Under the pieces are notes generated by a model, which saw nothing but the letters and a program-made list of their open reading frames with translations, was not told the origin of the DNA and ran no database searches. Positions 51,543 to 62,600 of a stretch of DNA of 64,000 nt are shown here, in pieces. A program made the position numbers and the translations under genes. Positions within the stretch are counted from its first letter, which is position 1. Every line of letters starts with the position of its first letter. The stretch is from Porphyra umbilicalis. Its lineage: Eukaryota > Rhodophyta > Bangiophyceae > Bangiales > Bangiaceae. The stretch lies in assembly GCA_002049455.2 (NCBI GenBank), contig KV918818.1, positions 244,049 to 308,048 of the forward strand. Direction: 5' to 3'.

Positions 51543-52712
51543 GGCCCGGTCCGGGACACAGGAACAGGTTTGTGACGGGTGTTAGTTACGCAGGTACCAC
51601 GCACTACACTGTTGGGGGCATTCTGGGACACCGGCTGGGAGGTAGGTTTGTGATGGCCAGGAATTAAACGTTGCATTCATAATTGCGTTCGCACCATTGA
51701 CTGCTGGCGGTGCCTTGGTTCGTCGGCTTGAGAAGTGATTGATCAGCTCCCACCGCATGGTCCCACGCCGTGTCGACACGCTCTGCAGTGGGGGGTGGAC
51801 CAAGCCGTACGACTGACCACTACGCCTGCTCGCCCCAGAGAAGTGAGAGTTTACCGGTGTGTGACGGTGCTGTGGCCAGACGCAACTACGAGGTGGGCTA
51901 CTGCCGACCGGGGCGGGTGTGGGCCCCGAGAGCAGGCACGGTTGTTTCACCTCCGAGGTGCGTCGCGAGTACTGCGAGAGAGTATGGAGTCGTTGGGAGA
52001 GTCCGCGGATAAGGCATTTACGCTGAACATGCATCTCGCTGCTGCTTTGGTTGGGTCTGGGCGTGTGGAGGCACAATGCGCTGGAACACTTGAACGCTTG
52101 AACAGACGCAGTGTGTGGATCTAAGCAGACAAACAGTCAAACGAGAAGCGAGGGAGGCAGCTCGAGGTGACTGATGATGTGAAAAACGGTTGTGACCAGT
52201 CGATCCGTGCTCCGGCGCCTGCATCCTCTGCTGTCGGTCCCACTCGGCCCGCCCCCCCCCGCCGCCGGTCCCCTCACAGAGCGCAACCGAAACAAACGTG
52301 CGGATGGTGGCGGGACACACTCGTCATGGATGCGATTGATACAAAACCGGCCAATGCAGCAGGCCGCGTGCAGCCTCTGTGCGTGCCTTGCGCGGGTGCA
52401 CCGCTACAGACCGCTCCTTTGAATGCGGCGGCGGCGCGCCGGCGGCCAGCCGCGACCTTTATGCAGTTTACCTGTGCTCATAATTAATTGCGACCGAGAG
52501 CTCCGGCTTCATTCCTTTACGCGCCTCACGAAATCCTCCAGGCAGCCAGGCAGGCCTGCCTCGTCACACAGCTTTGGTCGAGTGGCGCAGTCCAGGCATG
52601 CTCAGGATCGACCTGGCGAACCCAGACGCGTGACTGATTTCAACCAACCAGCGTTCGACGATGTTCGTCACAAACGCTATCACAAACGCCTGCCTGTGTC
52701 CCGGAACGGGCC
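51543..52712. mobile_element. Non-autonomous Harbinger-like element, 1170 bp
   Basis: The ends are inverted repeats: GGCCCGGTCCGGGACACAGG at the left, and the right end inverted reads GGCCCGTTCCGGGACACAGG (19 of 20 bases), with GTTTGTGA following on both sides. TCA flanks it at 51540-51542 and 52713-52715. The left TCA is also the right target duplication of element B. There is no reading frame of note inside. The TCA duplication and GG…CC ends suggest a Harbinger-type MITE of a different family from A and B. Confidence 0.75.
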
Positions 52713-52715
52713 TCA

Positions 52716-53823
52716 GTCGCGATAAACAAGATCGCCGCTGTGGTGCACACACACTCTTTCCACGTGAAGTGAATCATCGCCATCCGATTGGCCGTGAACT
52801 GAAATCTTACAGAACGTGCACACGTGCGAGAAAATACGAACAAGTCGAGTGCAACTACACGAGTCTCAAAGACTTCGCTGAGAGGTTTCATGCAAAAAAA
52901 CTAGGTCCCGTTGCTAAAACAGATGCATTCACGTGGCGCGTCCTTTCATGATCACCAAAAACCGACGATTGGGCCGCGACCATGCATGGTCAAAGAGTTA
53001 ATCGGAGCTTTACAAGACTTGCAAAGAAACAGAAGTGACCTCCCTCAAACGTACCTAACGCTTCACGTCGTGCCTGGACCACGATAGCATATCAAGAATA
53101 CTGAGCCTCAAACGAAATGAATAGGAATCCTGGGCATGTTTCGCTGTGTACGCGGCTGCGATAGGGTTCCATTGGCGTCAGAGCATACTGGAGGAGCCCA
53201 GCCAGCCACTAATCGTTTCTGCCCGGGTGACGCATCCCTTAGCTCTCACATGCGTTCTTGCTTGCTTGCGGTGTTTTTTCTTGCGCTTACGCAATTTCAC
53301 CCATAGATCTAGGGGTTTCGAGCTTGCTGTGTGCTTTGTAGCGTTTCCTGGAGTCAGCATTTTCTCCTGAAAAGCCAAGTTGGGCATTGAACTTAACCAG
53401 AGCAATTGGACTTGACTTCAAGTTCGACCACGTGGACTTCACTGTAGAATCGTGGACTTCACGGAGCGCCACGTGGAGTTCACGGGGACTGACAGGTGAT
53501 CACAGCTGCATGGGGTTCTACCTGTAGCTGACAACGTCCATACGGACGTGTCAGAGGTGGTCTCTCTGTTGGAAAAACTCTGGTTTGGTTGAAGACTTTG
53601 TGGGGGTGTCGGAGGAAGAGAGAGGCCGCGCGGTGGAGAGGTGGTTTGTCGTCGAGGATGACGTGAGAACCATCGCTCAGGAGGTCGATATGGTTCTCAC
53701 AGGAGAGGACGAAGACCAGCGTAGCTCAAGAGCTGCTTTTTTTCTGACGTTCGTTTGATGGCGCTGTTGGCAAACACCGTCTCTGTAGGCCTTCGCACCT
53801 CTTGCTTGCAGCGCGTCGGCTTT
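52716..53823. other. No gene recognised
   Basis: A thrice-repeated word (CGTGGACTTCAC or GTGGAGTTCAC) occurs at 53430-53485. Short frames have no recognisable content. Confidence 0.3.
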
Positions 53824-55015
53824 GGGCGCGCGACGGATAAGACGCCTTACTGACGCAGCATTAGGCAGCCAAAACGCCCTTATGACGCCCCAAGTAGCAC
53901 CCTCAGTATTCACAAGGTGCTTGAAGTGGCACCCATGCTGTGCACTCATATGTCATTTTCTGTGTCAAGACTGGGTGCCTGTCCCCAACCAAGGCGCACA
54001 GCCGCCACCTGCAGAATCATGTAGACCCCCATGAAAACTTTCTCTTCGCGACGCCTTGCTGACGCCCTTTTGAGTTGGGGCGTTAGGGGCGCGTGACGCC
54101 CAAATGACGCCCTGGTGACGCACTTAACGACGCCCTTAACGACGTACCGGGCGGTCTGAGTAGGGATGGGCAACCGGATGGTTTCCGAAAACCGGTTGAT
54201 CCGATTGGTTGTCCACCCAGTTATCGGTTTTATAGCGGTTTGAAGTCAATTTGTATTTACTTCTGAATGATCATATAACCCCTGTACTGACCCTCGAGTT
54301 GACACTAAGTTCTGCACTATCGAGGGACCGTTGACCCTGGCCGCACAGAATTCTGTGGCTCGACACCCAGCCGATGTGTGTTTTGCCGTCCCCACCCCCC
54401 CCCACAGAGCGCCCAATTCGCTGGTCATGTCACCGCACATACAACGACCAAATGTCTCGGTACTGGCCGAGTCATGCACCAATCTGCAAGGACGGCCGAT
54501 CCCGGCCGCTGTCTTCCAGGCTCCCTCTGTGAGTCTGATGTACCCGGCTGACAGCACAAATGCGATTCGCGGTAGGAAAGCCGAGTCATGTCGGCGGATC
54601 GAGTGGGGCTGTTGATTGTTGACTGTCTGATCAGCCACGGGAATCAAACCCGTTGGCCACCTGCATCGACTGGCCATCGGCGACCCCGCGCGGGCCCGGC
54701 TTTGGGTCGGGGCCGCGCCAGCGCCTCTACGCGGTCCCAAGCAGGCGGACGCTGACGGCGGGGGGGAAAGTGTGCGGACAATAGCATGACCAGACGTGGT
54801 CGTGGTCGTGATTTCCCAAGGTCATCCCGCCCCCCCCAAATAAGCCCATAAACCCAAGGTCAGGTCACCACTCACATAAGAAATACAAAAACCGGTTGAG
54901 CCGGTTTGTCGTCTCCGAAACTGGTTTGATCCGGTTTGGCCATTCTTGCCAGTTTAAACCGGTTTCAACCGGTTTCTGGAAACCGGTTGCCCATCCCTAG
55001 TTCTGAGCAACCCTA
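53824..55015. mobile_element. hAT-like MITE, second copy, left-truncated and split
   Basis: It matches the 382-bp MITE at 3535-3916 from its GGGCGCGCGACGGATAAGAC region to the right end, which here is the better preserved GCAACCCTA. The first ~60 bp are missing. It is split after GTCTGAG by the 839-bp element at 54161-54999. Eight bases after its end another TAGGGTTG… start appears (55024), probably a further relative. Confidence 0.7.
54161..54999. mobile_element. hAT-like element, 839 bp, nested
   Basis: It has perfect 17-bp inverted ends (TAGGGATGGGCAACCGG) and near-perfect 8-bp flanks (GGTCTGAG at 54153-54160, GTTCTGAG at 55000-55007). Joining the flanks gives the sequence of the uninterrupted MITE. 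Subterminal regions are packed with AACCGGTT/CCGGTTT words, mostly in the right 120 bp, as hAT transposase sites often are. A minus-strand frame of 164 codons (54246-54740) has no recognised domain, so it is probably non-autonomous. Confidence 0.8.
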
Positions 55016-55942
55016 CTCCACATTAGGGTTGTGCAACACGCCCGGGGCGTGCTAAGGGTCTGTCTTAACGACGCGTGCACGGCGTGCACAAGTGCGTGCT
55101 AGCCAATGGGAACGCGACGTTCCAATGACGCCCCAATCACGTCGACCAGTTTGGACATTATTGGAGTGATCGGGTGACCCGCGCACGAACGGACTTACCG
55201 TCCGAAACGGGCCGAAACGGGCCGATCCTGGCCGATCCGGGCCGAGCACGTTCACGTGTGCGAGATTTTTGAAAAATCTCGCACACGTGAACGTGCTCGG
55301 GAAGGAAATAGCCTGTTGGGCGGCCCTGCATCTGACACGAATGATTGGACAAGAGCTCTCTTCGGATCATGTCGTGCGGCCACGTGACTGCGATGAGGCG
55401 AATCCTCATCGGCGGGGCCCGCTTGCGTGGTTGCGGCAACGTACAGTCAAAATCCGGTTATATGCGCTCCAGTTATATGACATGTCATATAAGTGGGAGA
55501 TTCTCGATCGACAATCTCACCGCGAGCGTCAGCGGATCATCCGATCGTCAAGTGGCATACAGTCCGGTCGACAGGAATTGAAATTCCATCGGAATCCCAC
55601 GATCAGGACCCCCCGTCGTCGGCCCCACGGTCCAGGACCCGCCGTCGTCGGCCCCACCAGCCAGCACCCACCGTCGTCGGCCCCACCGTGGTCGGCCTTA
55701 CCGTCGTCATCCCCACCGGTTTCGGCTCCACCGACGCTGCACTCCCGTTTTCGGTCCCACCGCCTGTTGGCCCTTGGTCAACTGATCTCTGTCACACCGA
55801 CCGCGTCCACCCCGGTTGGATGACAGTATTGGAGCCTTGAGAGCGGTACCGATCGTACGGGGTTCTTCGTGGATTGACGTTGTTTTGAGTCTAGCGAGCG
55901 GGCGCTTAAGATTTCTTCTTTCGGTTTGTAGTTCCTACTCTT
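55016..55942. other. Gene-free interval with palindromes
   Basis: It holds a start-like TAGGGTTGTGCAAC at 55024, the 59-bp palindrome described below, a perfect 20-bp palindrome TTATATGACATGTCATATAA at 55473-55492, and a degenerate CGTCGTCGGCCCCAC repeat at 55615-55720. No gene is convincing. Confidence 0.4.
55242..55300. repeat. Perfect 59-bp palindrome
   Basis: Two 29-bp arms without mismatch (left arm starts CCGAGCACGTTCACGTGTGC) meet at a single G at 55271. It contains two CACGTG E-box words. Flanking bases stop matching immediately outside. Such a perfect hairpin is either a very recent inverted duplication or an assembly artefact. Confidence 0.9.
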
Positions 55943-57309
55943 TTGGCCCTTGCAATGACGGATCCTTGTCTGCTTGCGTTCGTTTTTGAGCTCATTGTGT
56001 TATGTGCGTGCGCCAGGCTGTGTGCCAGTGCGGTCGTTATCCCCACAGTTGTTTCCCCCTCCCAGGACCTCCCAGCCACATGGCGTCGCATGAACGATGT
56101 GGCCGCCGCGGCGGCAACAGCGGCCACAGAGGAGGTGTGTCCAAGCCCATCACCAGAAACCATTCAGGTGATCCGTATAGCTGCTCGCGCGGCGACGGCG
56201 GCAACTGCTACGGCGATCAGGGCTGAGGCTTTGGAGACATCTGCCTCGCCGTATTGTCAACCTCCATCGGTGAACGCTGTGGCGGAGGCGGCACGCACGC
56301 AAGGCGTTGGTGGTCCCGATGAGCGCGGTCCGTGGGGCGCCGTGGCGCGCGGGCAAGGCGGCGGGCGGCGTGGGCGGGGCGGTGGTGGGCCCGGAGATGG
56401 CGCGGTTCGGGGGGGTATTGAGCGCCCAGGGTCGAGGGAGGGGCGCGAGCCCCGAACATCCATTCCCTTAGGTGACAAAATCGCCCTTATTGATATCAAG
56501 GACGCTGGCCACACTTGGCCGGAAACCCTGGACATGTTCCGGCTTGATATTAGCGTGTCGGCGGCTCGAGGTGTCTACCGGAACCGGGACGAGTACAAGG
56601 GTCGGGCTGCAGCGTCGGAGGACCTATCGGCGACGCGTCTTCGTCGGTCCTACTTTGAGAGCATCTCCCAGGCCTTGTGGGCCTGGTACAAGACCTTGCA
56701 GCGGGTTGGCGGGCGGCACCTTCCCGTGTCAGGCGGCCTTTTAGAGGCCCGGGCACGGAGGATTGCAACGGAGCTGGAGGTCACCGGTTTTAAGGGGTCC
56801 CCCCACTTCATCCAAAACTGGGCGGCTCGGCACGGCCTGCGCAACGTGGCCCTCTGGGGGGGGGGGGGTCGGCGGATGTCGTAGGAGCGGCACCGCGCAT
56901 CGCCGAGATACGTGCGGCACTCGATTCCTACCCGGCGGACCGAATCTACAATATGGACGAGACGGGGCTATTCTACCGGTGCATCCCCAACCGAGCGTAC
57001 ATTCAGGCGGGTCAACGGCGGCAGGCGAGGGGCACGAAAGCTATGAAGGCTAAAGACCGCGTTACCCTCGTTTGGGCGTGCAACGCAACCGGCACCCACA
57101 AGATTCCAATCGCCATCATCGGAAAGCCACAGCAGCCACTTTGTTTCAAGCCTCCTCGTCAGCCGTGCCCGCTCCCGTACTTCTCTCAGAAGAGCGCGTG
57201 GATGGACGCAGACATTTTCAAGTCCTGGTTTGGAACGGTCTTCCTACCGGCGGTGCGAGCCCGCACGACGCAACCAGTAGTCCTGGTGTCGGACAATTGC
57301 GGTGCGCAT
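55943..57309 (+). pseudogene. pogo/Tigger-type transposase, frameshifted and cut by a retrotransposon
   Basis: The first frame (55943-56884) has a low-complexity N-terminus, then the helix-turn-helix LGDKIALIDIKDAGHTWPET and a CENP-B-like part (ARRIATELEVTGFKGSPHFI, NWAARHGLR). In a G10 run near 56860 the frame shifts; the continuation shows ALDSYPADRIYNMDETGLFY (first Asp), KDRVTLVWACNATGTHK, then VVLVSDNCGAH (second Asp). Directly after GAH at 57309 the LTR begins, so the third catalytic residue and the C-terminus must lie beyond the retrotransposon, outside the window. It is distinct from the pogo-like gene at 22702-24417. Confidence 0.75.
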
Positions 57310-57694
57310 TGTAGCATATCTCTGCTACCAATTGGCAATTAGCAACGAGTAGCCCCCTTGACTGGCCGAATCCACGGATGTGTGTGACCCGGCTTGTGGC
57401 ACGCCCTTTGGGGGATTACTTCCGCATTGTTTATTTTTTATTGCTTGCCTGTCTTATCTGTCTGCCGGCACTCATTACGATCGCTTGATCGGATGGTCGA
57501 TCGACCAGTGCCGTTGTTTGTATTAAACCACCGTGGGTCCGGGGTCGCCGTCGTGGGCACCACCCAGCTCCCCATCGGATGCCCTTCGACAAAAGGTCTT
57601 CTTCCTCGCCGCGACGGCGATAGAACTCGCTTTATTGCTTGGCTACGGTCGGTCTCAGTACACTGGTAATTGAACTAACGTTATTAATACCACA
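57310..57694 (+). repeat. 5' LTR of the Ty3/gypsy element
   Basis: It starts TGTAGCATATC where homology to the transposase ends and finishes …AATACCACA just before the primer-binding site, 385 bp with TG…CA ends. The 3' LTR is beyond the window, so the length rests on the break point and the primer site only. It contains A/T-rich TTTATTTTTTATTG and TATTAAAC, possible promoter elements. Confidence 0.6.
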
Positions 57695-57696
57695 TT

Positions 57697-57714
57697 TGGT
57701 GGAGCAGCAGGGGA
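57697..57714 (+). other. Putative primer-binding site
   Basis: TGGTGGAGCAGCAGGGGA begins two bases after the LTR end with the TGG that pairs with a tRNA CCA tail. The cognate tRNA is not identified. Confidence 0.45.
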
Positions 57715-57924
57715 TACCCTCGCCTTCATCGTGCCTTGCGGCACGGTGTCCCCGAGAACTTTCTCGCTGCCTCGTGGCATTGTGACGGTGTCGATACGGT
57801 CGCTTGGCGCGCGGGGCGTAAGCCATCGACTTGTGGGCGTCGTGCCGGGGGCATCACGGTTGAGATCTCCGACGTTGGCGCGCAGGGCGTAAGCCAAGTC
57901 GGGACACTTTGTTCAGGTCCCAGT

Positions 57925-59571
57925 ATGTCTACTGGTGGTACCGGCGGCACTCGGCGAGCCAGAGACGGCAAGCTGCCATCTGGCTACCGGCCGCCGGGCG
58001 GGGGACAAGGCACTCCTGCCGCCTCCGACGCCCCCACGGACGGTGCTCCAACTCCTCCCATCCCTGCGGATCAAGCCGCCTCTGGGCAGATGCAGGTGGT
58101 GAAGAGCCTCAAGGCGGCCGTTGAAGCACTTCAGCGACGCCTAACGGCCCAAGAACAGACTAACGAGTCTCTGGCGCGAGCCAATGACAAGTTGGTCGAC
58201 GACGTCGAGGCCCTGCGCAAGGTCGACTCCCATGAGGAGGAACGCCGTGTGGCTAAGTCTCGCCGCCAGTCGGGCGACAAGACCAAGGATGTCAAGAAGA
58301 CGAGCAAGGTGATTAAGGGCAAGTCCGTCCGCAAGGACGCTCCAGCTAACGCCGCGCTTTCCTCATCTTCCGACGATTCCGCTTCTGGTTCAAGCCCGAC
58401 GTCGTCAGATGACGACAACCCCAACGCGACGGACATGTCCTCTTCGGACGATGGCCACGGGCCCCCACACCCGCCGTCGCCCCCAAGTGGGTCCTCGCCG
58501 AGCGACAGCTCGAGCGAGTCGGACGCGGCCGCACGCAAGCGCCCCGCGCCCCCCACCAAACGGAAGGAGCGACTTGAAAAAGCCGATAGGATCAAGGTGA
58601 TCCGCCCGGCTAATAGCCGCTTCAAGACACTCCTGGACTACAGGACATACTTCCTGATCCGCCGTCAACTGACGTATACGCCTAAAGAGGCACAGCGGTC
58701 GCACCGTCTCAACAAACGTTTGGACGGAGCGTTCCATGGGCAACAGCCATTCACGGGAGCCCTGCCCTTGGGCATCTTCACGTTCTTGACGACCTTTCGA
58801 CGCGCGTGCGACGCGGCTGGGCTGACGCACGGTCAAGCCCTTCCGCTTATGGTCTTTCGACTAGCCGGCAACGCCAAGATGGCCTTCTCCGGCGCGCTTG
58901 ACAGCACACTCGGACGTGAGCGTTACGCCATCCGTAACTACGGAGATGCCGTCATCTGGCTTCTTTCGAAGTATGCGACACACGCAACCATGGCTAACGC
59001 CCATCAAGACATCATTACGATGAAGCAACAAGACAACGAGGCGCCCACGGCCTTTGGTCATCGCGTGGAAACGCAATGCGACCTCCTGAACGGTTTGTTC
59101 GACATCCAAGACATTAATGACGTCTTCATCACTGGTCTTTCGGACCTTGTGCAAGCGCACGTCCGGGTACTGAACGACCAGTTCCCCGACCGAACCCTGT
59201 CTGAAACGGTCGCCACCGCCCAGATGTATTGGGACGGTACGAACAAGTTGCGTTTGCAACTCAAGATGACCCTCCCAACGGCGATCAAAGTCGCTTACGC
59301 GACACAAGACCAGCGGACGACGACGGAACGACCGTTCACACCGGTTCGCACCCCGCCGCCCCTTCGGGCCGCCGTCCCTCAAGCCAATCGGGCTGACATC
59401 TGTTACAACTGTAACAAGCCGGGGCACTTCGCCGCACAGTGTTCCGAGCCTTATCGCCCTCGCGAGCGTCGGCAACCGCCTATCGGCGTTCATGCCCTTG
59501 CCGAAGACAACGTCGAGGAGGACGAGGTCGAGCATCTGGCCGACGCCGTGGACGACTCGAAAAACGTCTAG
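57925..59571 (+). CDS. gag: Gag polyprotein of the Ty3/gypsy element (548 aa)
   Basis: The ATG at 57925 (MSTGGTGGTRRARDGK) is preferred; the frame is open from 57736, but that part overlaps the leader, which carries a repeated GGGGCGTAAGCC/AGGGCGTAAGCC word. The protein has a coiled-coil-like segment (AVEALQRRLTAQEQTNESLA), a Lys-rich then Ser/Asp-rich linker (SSSSDDSASGSSPTSSDDD), a retrotransposon capsid-like domain in the middle (FRRACDAAGLTHGQALPLMV … DIQDINDVFITGL), and one CCHC zinc knuckle (CYNCNKPGHFAAQC) near the C-terminus for nucleic-acid binding. It ends in an acidic tail and a TAG at 59569-59571 that follows a candidate slippery sequence. Confidence 0.85.
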   Translation: MSTGGTGGTRRARDGKLPSGYRPPGGGQGTPAASDAPTDGAPTPPIPADQAASGQMQVVKSLKAAVEALQRRLTAQEQTNESLARANDKLVDDVEALRKVDSHEEERRVAKSRRQSGDKTKDVKKTSKVIKGKSVRKDAPANAALSSSSDDSASGSSPTSSDDDNPNATDMSSSDDGHGPPHPPSPPSGSSPSDSSSESDAAARKRPAPPTKRKERLEKADRIKVIRPANSRFKTLLDYRTYFLIRRQLTYTPKEAQRSHRLNKRLDGAFHGQQPFTGALPLGIFTFLTTFRRACDAAGLTHGQALPLMVFRLAGNAKMAFSGALDSTLGRERYAIRNYGDAVIWLLSKYATHATMANAHQDIITMKQQDNEAPTAFGHRVETQCDLLNGLFDIQDINDVFITGLSDLVQAHVRVLNDQFPDRTLSETVATAQMYWDGTNKLRLQLKMTLPTAIKVAYATQDQRTTTERPFTPVRTPPPLRAAVPQANRADICYNCNKPGHFAAQCSEPYRPRERRQPPIGVHALAEDNVEEDEVEHLADAVDDSKNV

Positions 59572-59600
59572 GCCGGGTGCCCGACTTGGGGTTGCCCGGC
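59559..59600 (+). promoter_or_regulatory. Candidate -1 ribosomal frameshift site between gag and pol
   Basis: The heptamer GAAAAAC (59559-59565) lies in frame as G AAA AAC, two codons before the gag stop. Six bases later a stem of six perfect G-C pairs (GCCGGG 59572-59577 with CCCGGC 59595-59600) encloses a 17-nt loop. Pol is in the -1 frame relative to gag and is open across the site. The first base of the heptamer is not the canonical A, so slippage efficiency is uncertain. Restart at ATG 59691 is the alternative. Confidence 0.5.
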
Positions 59601-62600
59601 GGAACGCGAAAGCGTACGGTGACAAGACTCTTACGTCGTGCCCTTCGGCACTATGAAATCGCAGCCACGTTAGGCCCATGCCTGCGCGTAATGCGAAGTT
59701 GCCGCCCTGTCTTAGACACGGGCGCCGGGGTGAACATAGTGCGAACTAGTGTTCTCCCTTCGAACTGGATGGCTTACGCCGAAGAGTTGACTACGCTTCC
59801 GCGCATCCGAGATGCAAACAACAATCGTCTTGTGACGAAGTATGCCATACACTTGTATGTAGACACCGGAGGTGTGCGTCTATTTGACCGATTCCTCGTT
59901 GCCGACAACTTGTCAGTCCCGTGCATTCTTGGCACCGAGTTCATTGAACAAAACATCGAGGGCATCTTGCCGCGCTTGCGCAAGATCGTCTGGCAAGAGC
60001 ACGTGCGCTGCACGGAAGAACAACTTTGGCCAACGCCGATCTTAGCTTGTCTTAACGACAGCGCGTGGGACCGCCACTGGCAAGATAGACCCGCTCGGGT
60101 TCGAGCCTGCAAACAGGTGCGTGTCAATGGACACAAGGAGGAGTGGATCATGGCCACATGCGACACGCCTGGTATGGTTACCATCACACCGGACATTCGG
60201 TTGTGCCGACACAAGTCCATGGCAGTCGCCCGCGGCATCGCCATCGTCAAACCGGACGAACCATTCCTGGTCAAGTTATGCAACTTCGGCAAGGACCAAG
60301 TCATTGTTCGCAAGAACTCAACCTTGGGGTTCGCAGAACCCTACCAAGGGCCGATGCTTTCCGCCGTCTTGGATGACAACACCCCAAAGGGTGGAACCGA
60401 TAACTCATCGGACGACGCGAGTCGTGACCCACTCGAGGTCCTCGACCTCAGTGAGGCACCCGAGTACCTGCACAAGCAGATTCGTGACATGCTTAAGACG
60501 CATTCGTCTATGTGGGATGGAACCCTTGGCGTCATCCGTGCTACGGAGCACGCCATCGTCACTCCTCCCGACGCTCTGCCCATACGGGCCCAACCCTACC
60601 GGACCGGGCCGTTCAAACGGCAGATCATCGCTGATCAGATCAACAAGATGTTGAAGCTCAACGTCATTGCCCCTAGCCATAGTGCTTGGGCAAGCCCCGT
60701 GGTAATTGTACCAAAGAAGAACGGCAAAGCCCGATTCTGTGTCGACTATCGTCGGTTAAACAACATCACCAAGAAGGATGCTTATCCCTTGCCTCGGATG
60801 GAGGACTGCCTCGACTCCTTGGGAGATGCCCAGGTGTTCACGTCTCTCGACTGCACCGCGGGGTACTGGCAAGTATCCCTACGCAAGGAAGACCAAGAGA
60901 AGACGGCGTTCACGACGCACTGTGGTATATACCACTGGTTATCCATGCCTTTCGGCTTGACGAACGCGCCCGCTACCTTTCAGCGCGCGTTGGATATTAT
61001 CCTCTCGGGTTTGAAGTGGCAGATATGCCTCGTCTACTTAGACGATGTCATCATCTTCTCCGCGAACGCGGAACAACACGTCAAAGACGTTGACACGGTT
61101 CTTCACCGTCTCCGCGAAGCCGGGGTCACCCTCAACTTGGAAAAGTGCACGTGGTTCTCCGATGAGGTCGAGTACCTAGAACACATTGTCCGCCCCGGGC
61201 AACTGCACGTGCACAACAAGAACGTGGATGCTCTGAAGGATGCCAAGTTCCCAACCACAAAGACCCAGCTGAAAAGCTTCTTGGGCATGTGCAACGTCTA
61301 TCGACGGTTTGTCAAAGACTTTGCCAAACGAGCAAAGCCCCTGAACGCCCTGACTAGGGCCGAGATCCCACCGGATTTACCACCACCGACGGACGTGGCT
61401 ATCGCCGCCTTCGAGGACCTTCGCAACGCACTGTTGTGCCCACCGGTACTTGCCTTGCCGAAGGCCAATCGGAAGCTCGTCGTTGACGTGGACGCATGCG
61501 CCGACCAAGTTGGTTGTACCCTCCTCCAAGAGGAGCCGGGCGAACTGCTTCACCCTGTCGGGTATTGGAGCCGAGGACTCACTGCTGCAGAGCAGAACTA
61601 CTCCACCACGGAGCGAGAATGCCTCGGCGTTGTGTGGGCTGTCCTCAAGTTGAGGCACTTCCTCGACGGGCAACGCTTCCTCATCCAAACGGATCACCAA
61701 GAACTTAGCTGGATCTACAGCACGACCGACTCAAGCGGACGCTTGATGCCATGGCGACTTCGCCTCTCCGAATACACATTCGATATGGTTTATAAACCAG
61801 GTGCATCTCACCACTTGCCCGACTTCCTGTCGCGCGCCTCTACGGTGGCGCCGCCAGAAGATATCCATGATGATATACCTTGTCTGGCATTGGCCGAGAC
61901 GGCCAACGGCTTAAGAACGGGGAGGTACGCGGGCACCGACACACCGGAACCGGTGGAGTTCGACGACGTTGTCGAAGCACAACAAACAGACGCTTTCTGC
62001 GTCGAGATGTCCACTCGCGTGGAGCGCGGAACGGCCAAGGCCTTCTTCCGCGATGAGCATCACGCTCTGTACCGCCGTGCGCCTTACGGCAATCAACTGG
62101 TTATTCCAAAGTCTCTACGCGAACGCGTGTTGACCCTCGAGCACCACGCAACCGTGGCCGCCCATTTTGGTATGAACCGGATGTATTACACAATGCGTAA
62201 GGCATACTACTGGCCTTCAATGGTGACGGATATTCATTCGACCATCACCAAATGCACAACGTGTGCGCAAAACCGCCTCGCCTTGCGGCGACACACCACG
62301 CCCTTGACCCTGTTCCAGGCTACCGAGCCTCTCACGGAGCTATCCATTGACATCTTTGGGCCCATCCCGGCCTCCAAGAAGGGCAACCGCTTCATCTTGG
62401 TTATCACCGACCGCTTCGCCAAGCTCACCAAGTGCGTCGCCTTGCGGCGAATCACGGCGATGTCAGTGGCGTCAGCCATCATCGACGCGTGGGTGTCAGC
62501 CTACGGGCCACCGGACCGGATCCTATCGGACCAAGGGCCCCAGTTCATGTCGAACTTCTTCATCGCTGTGATGAAAATGCTTGGCATTGAAACGGTTCGC

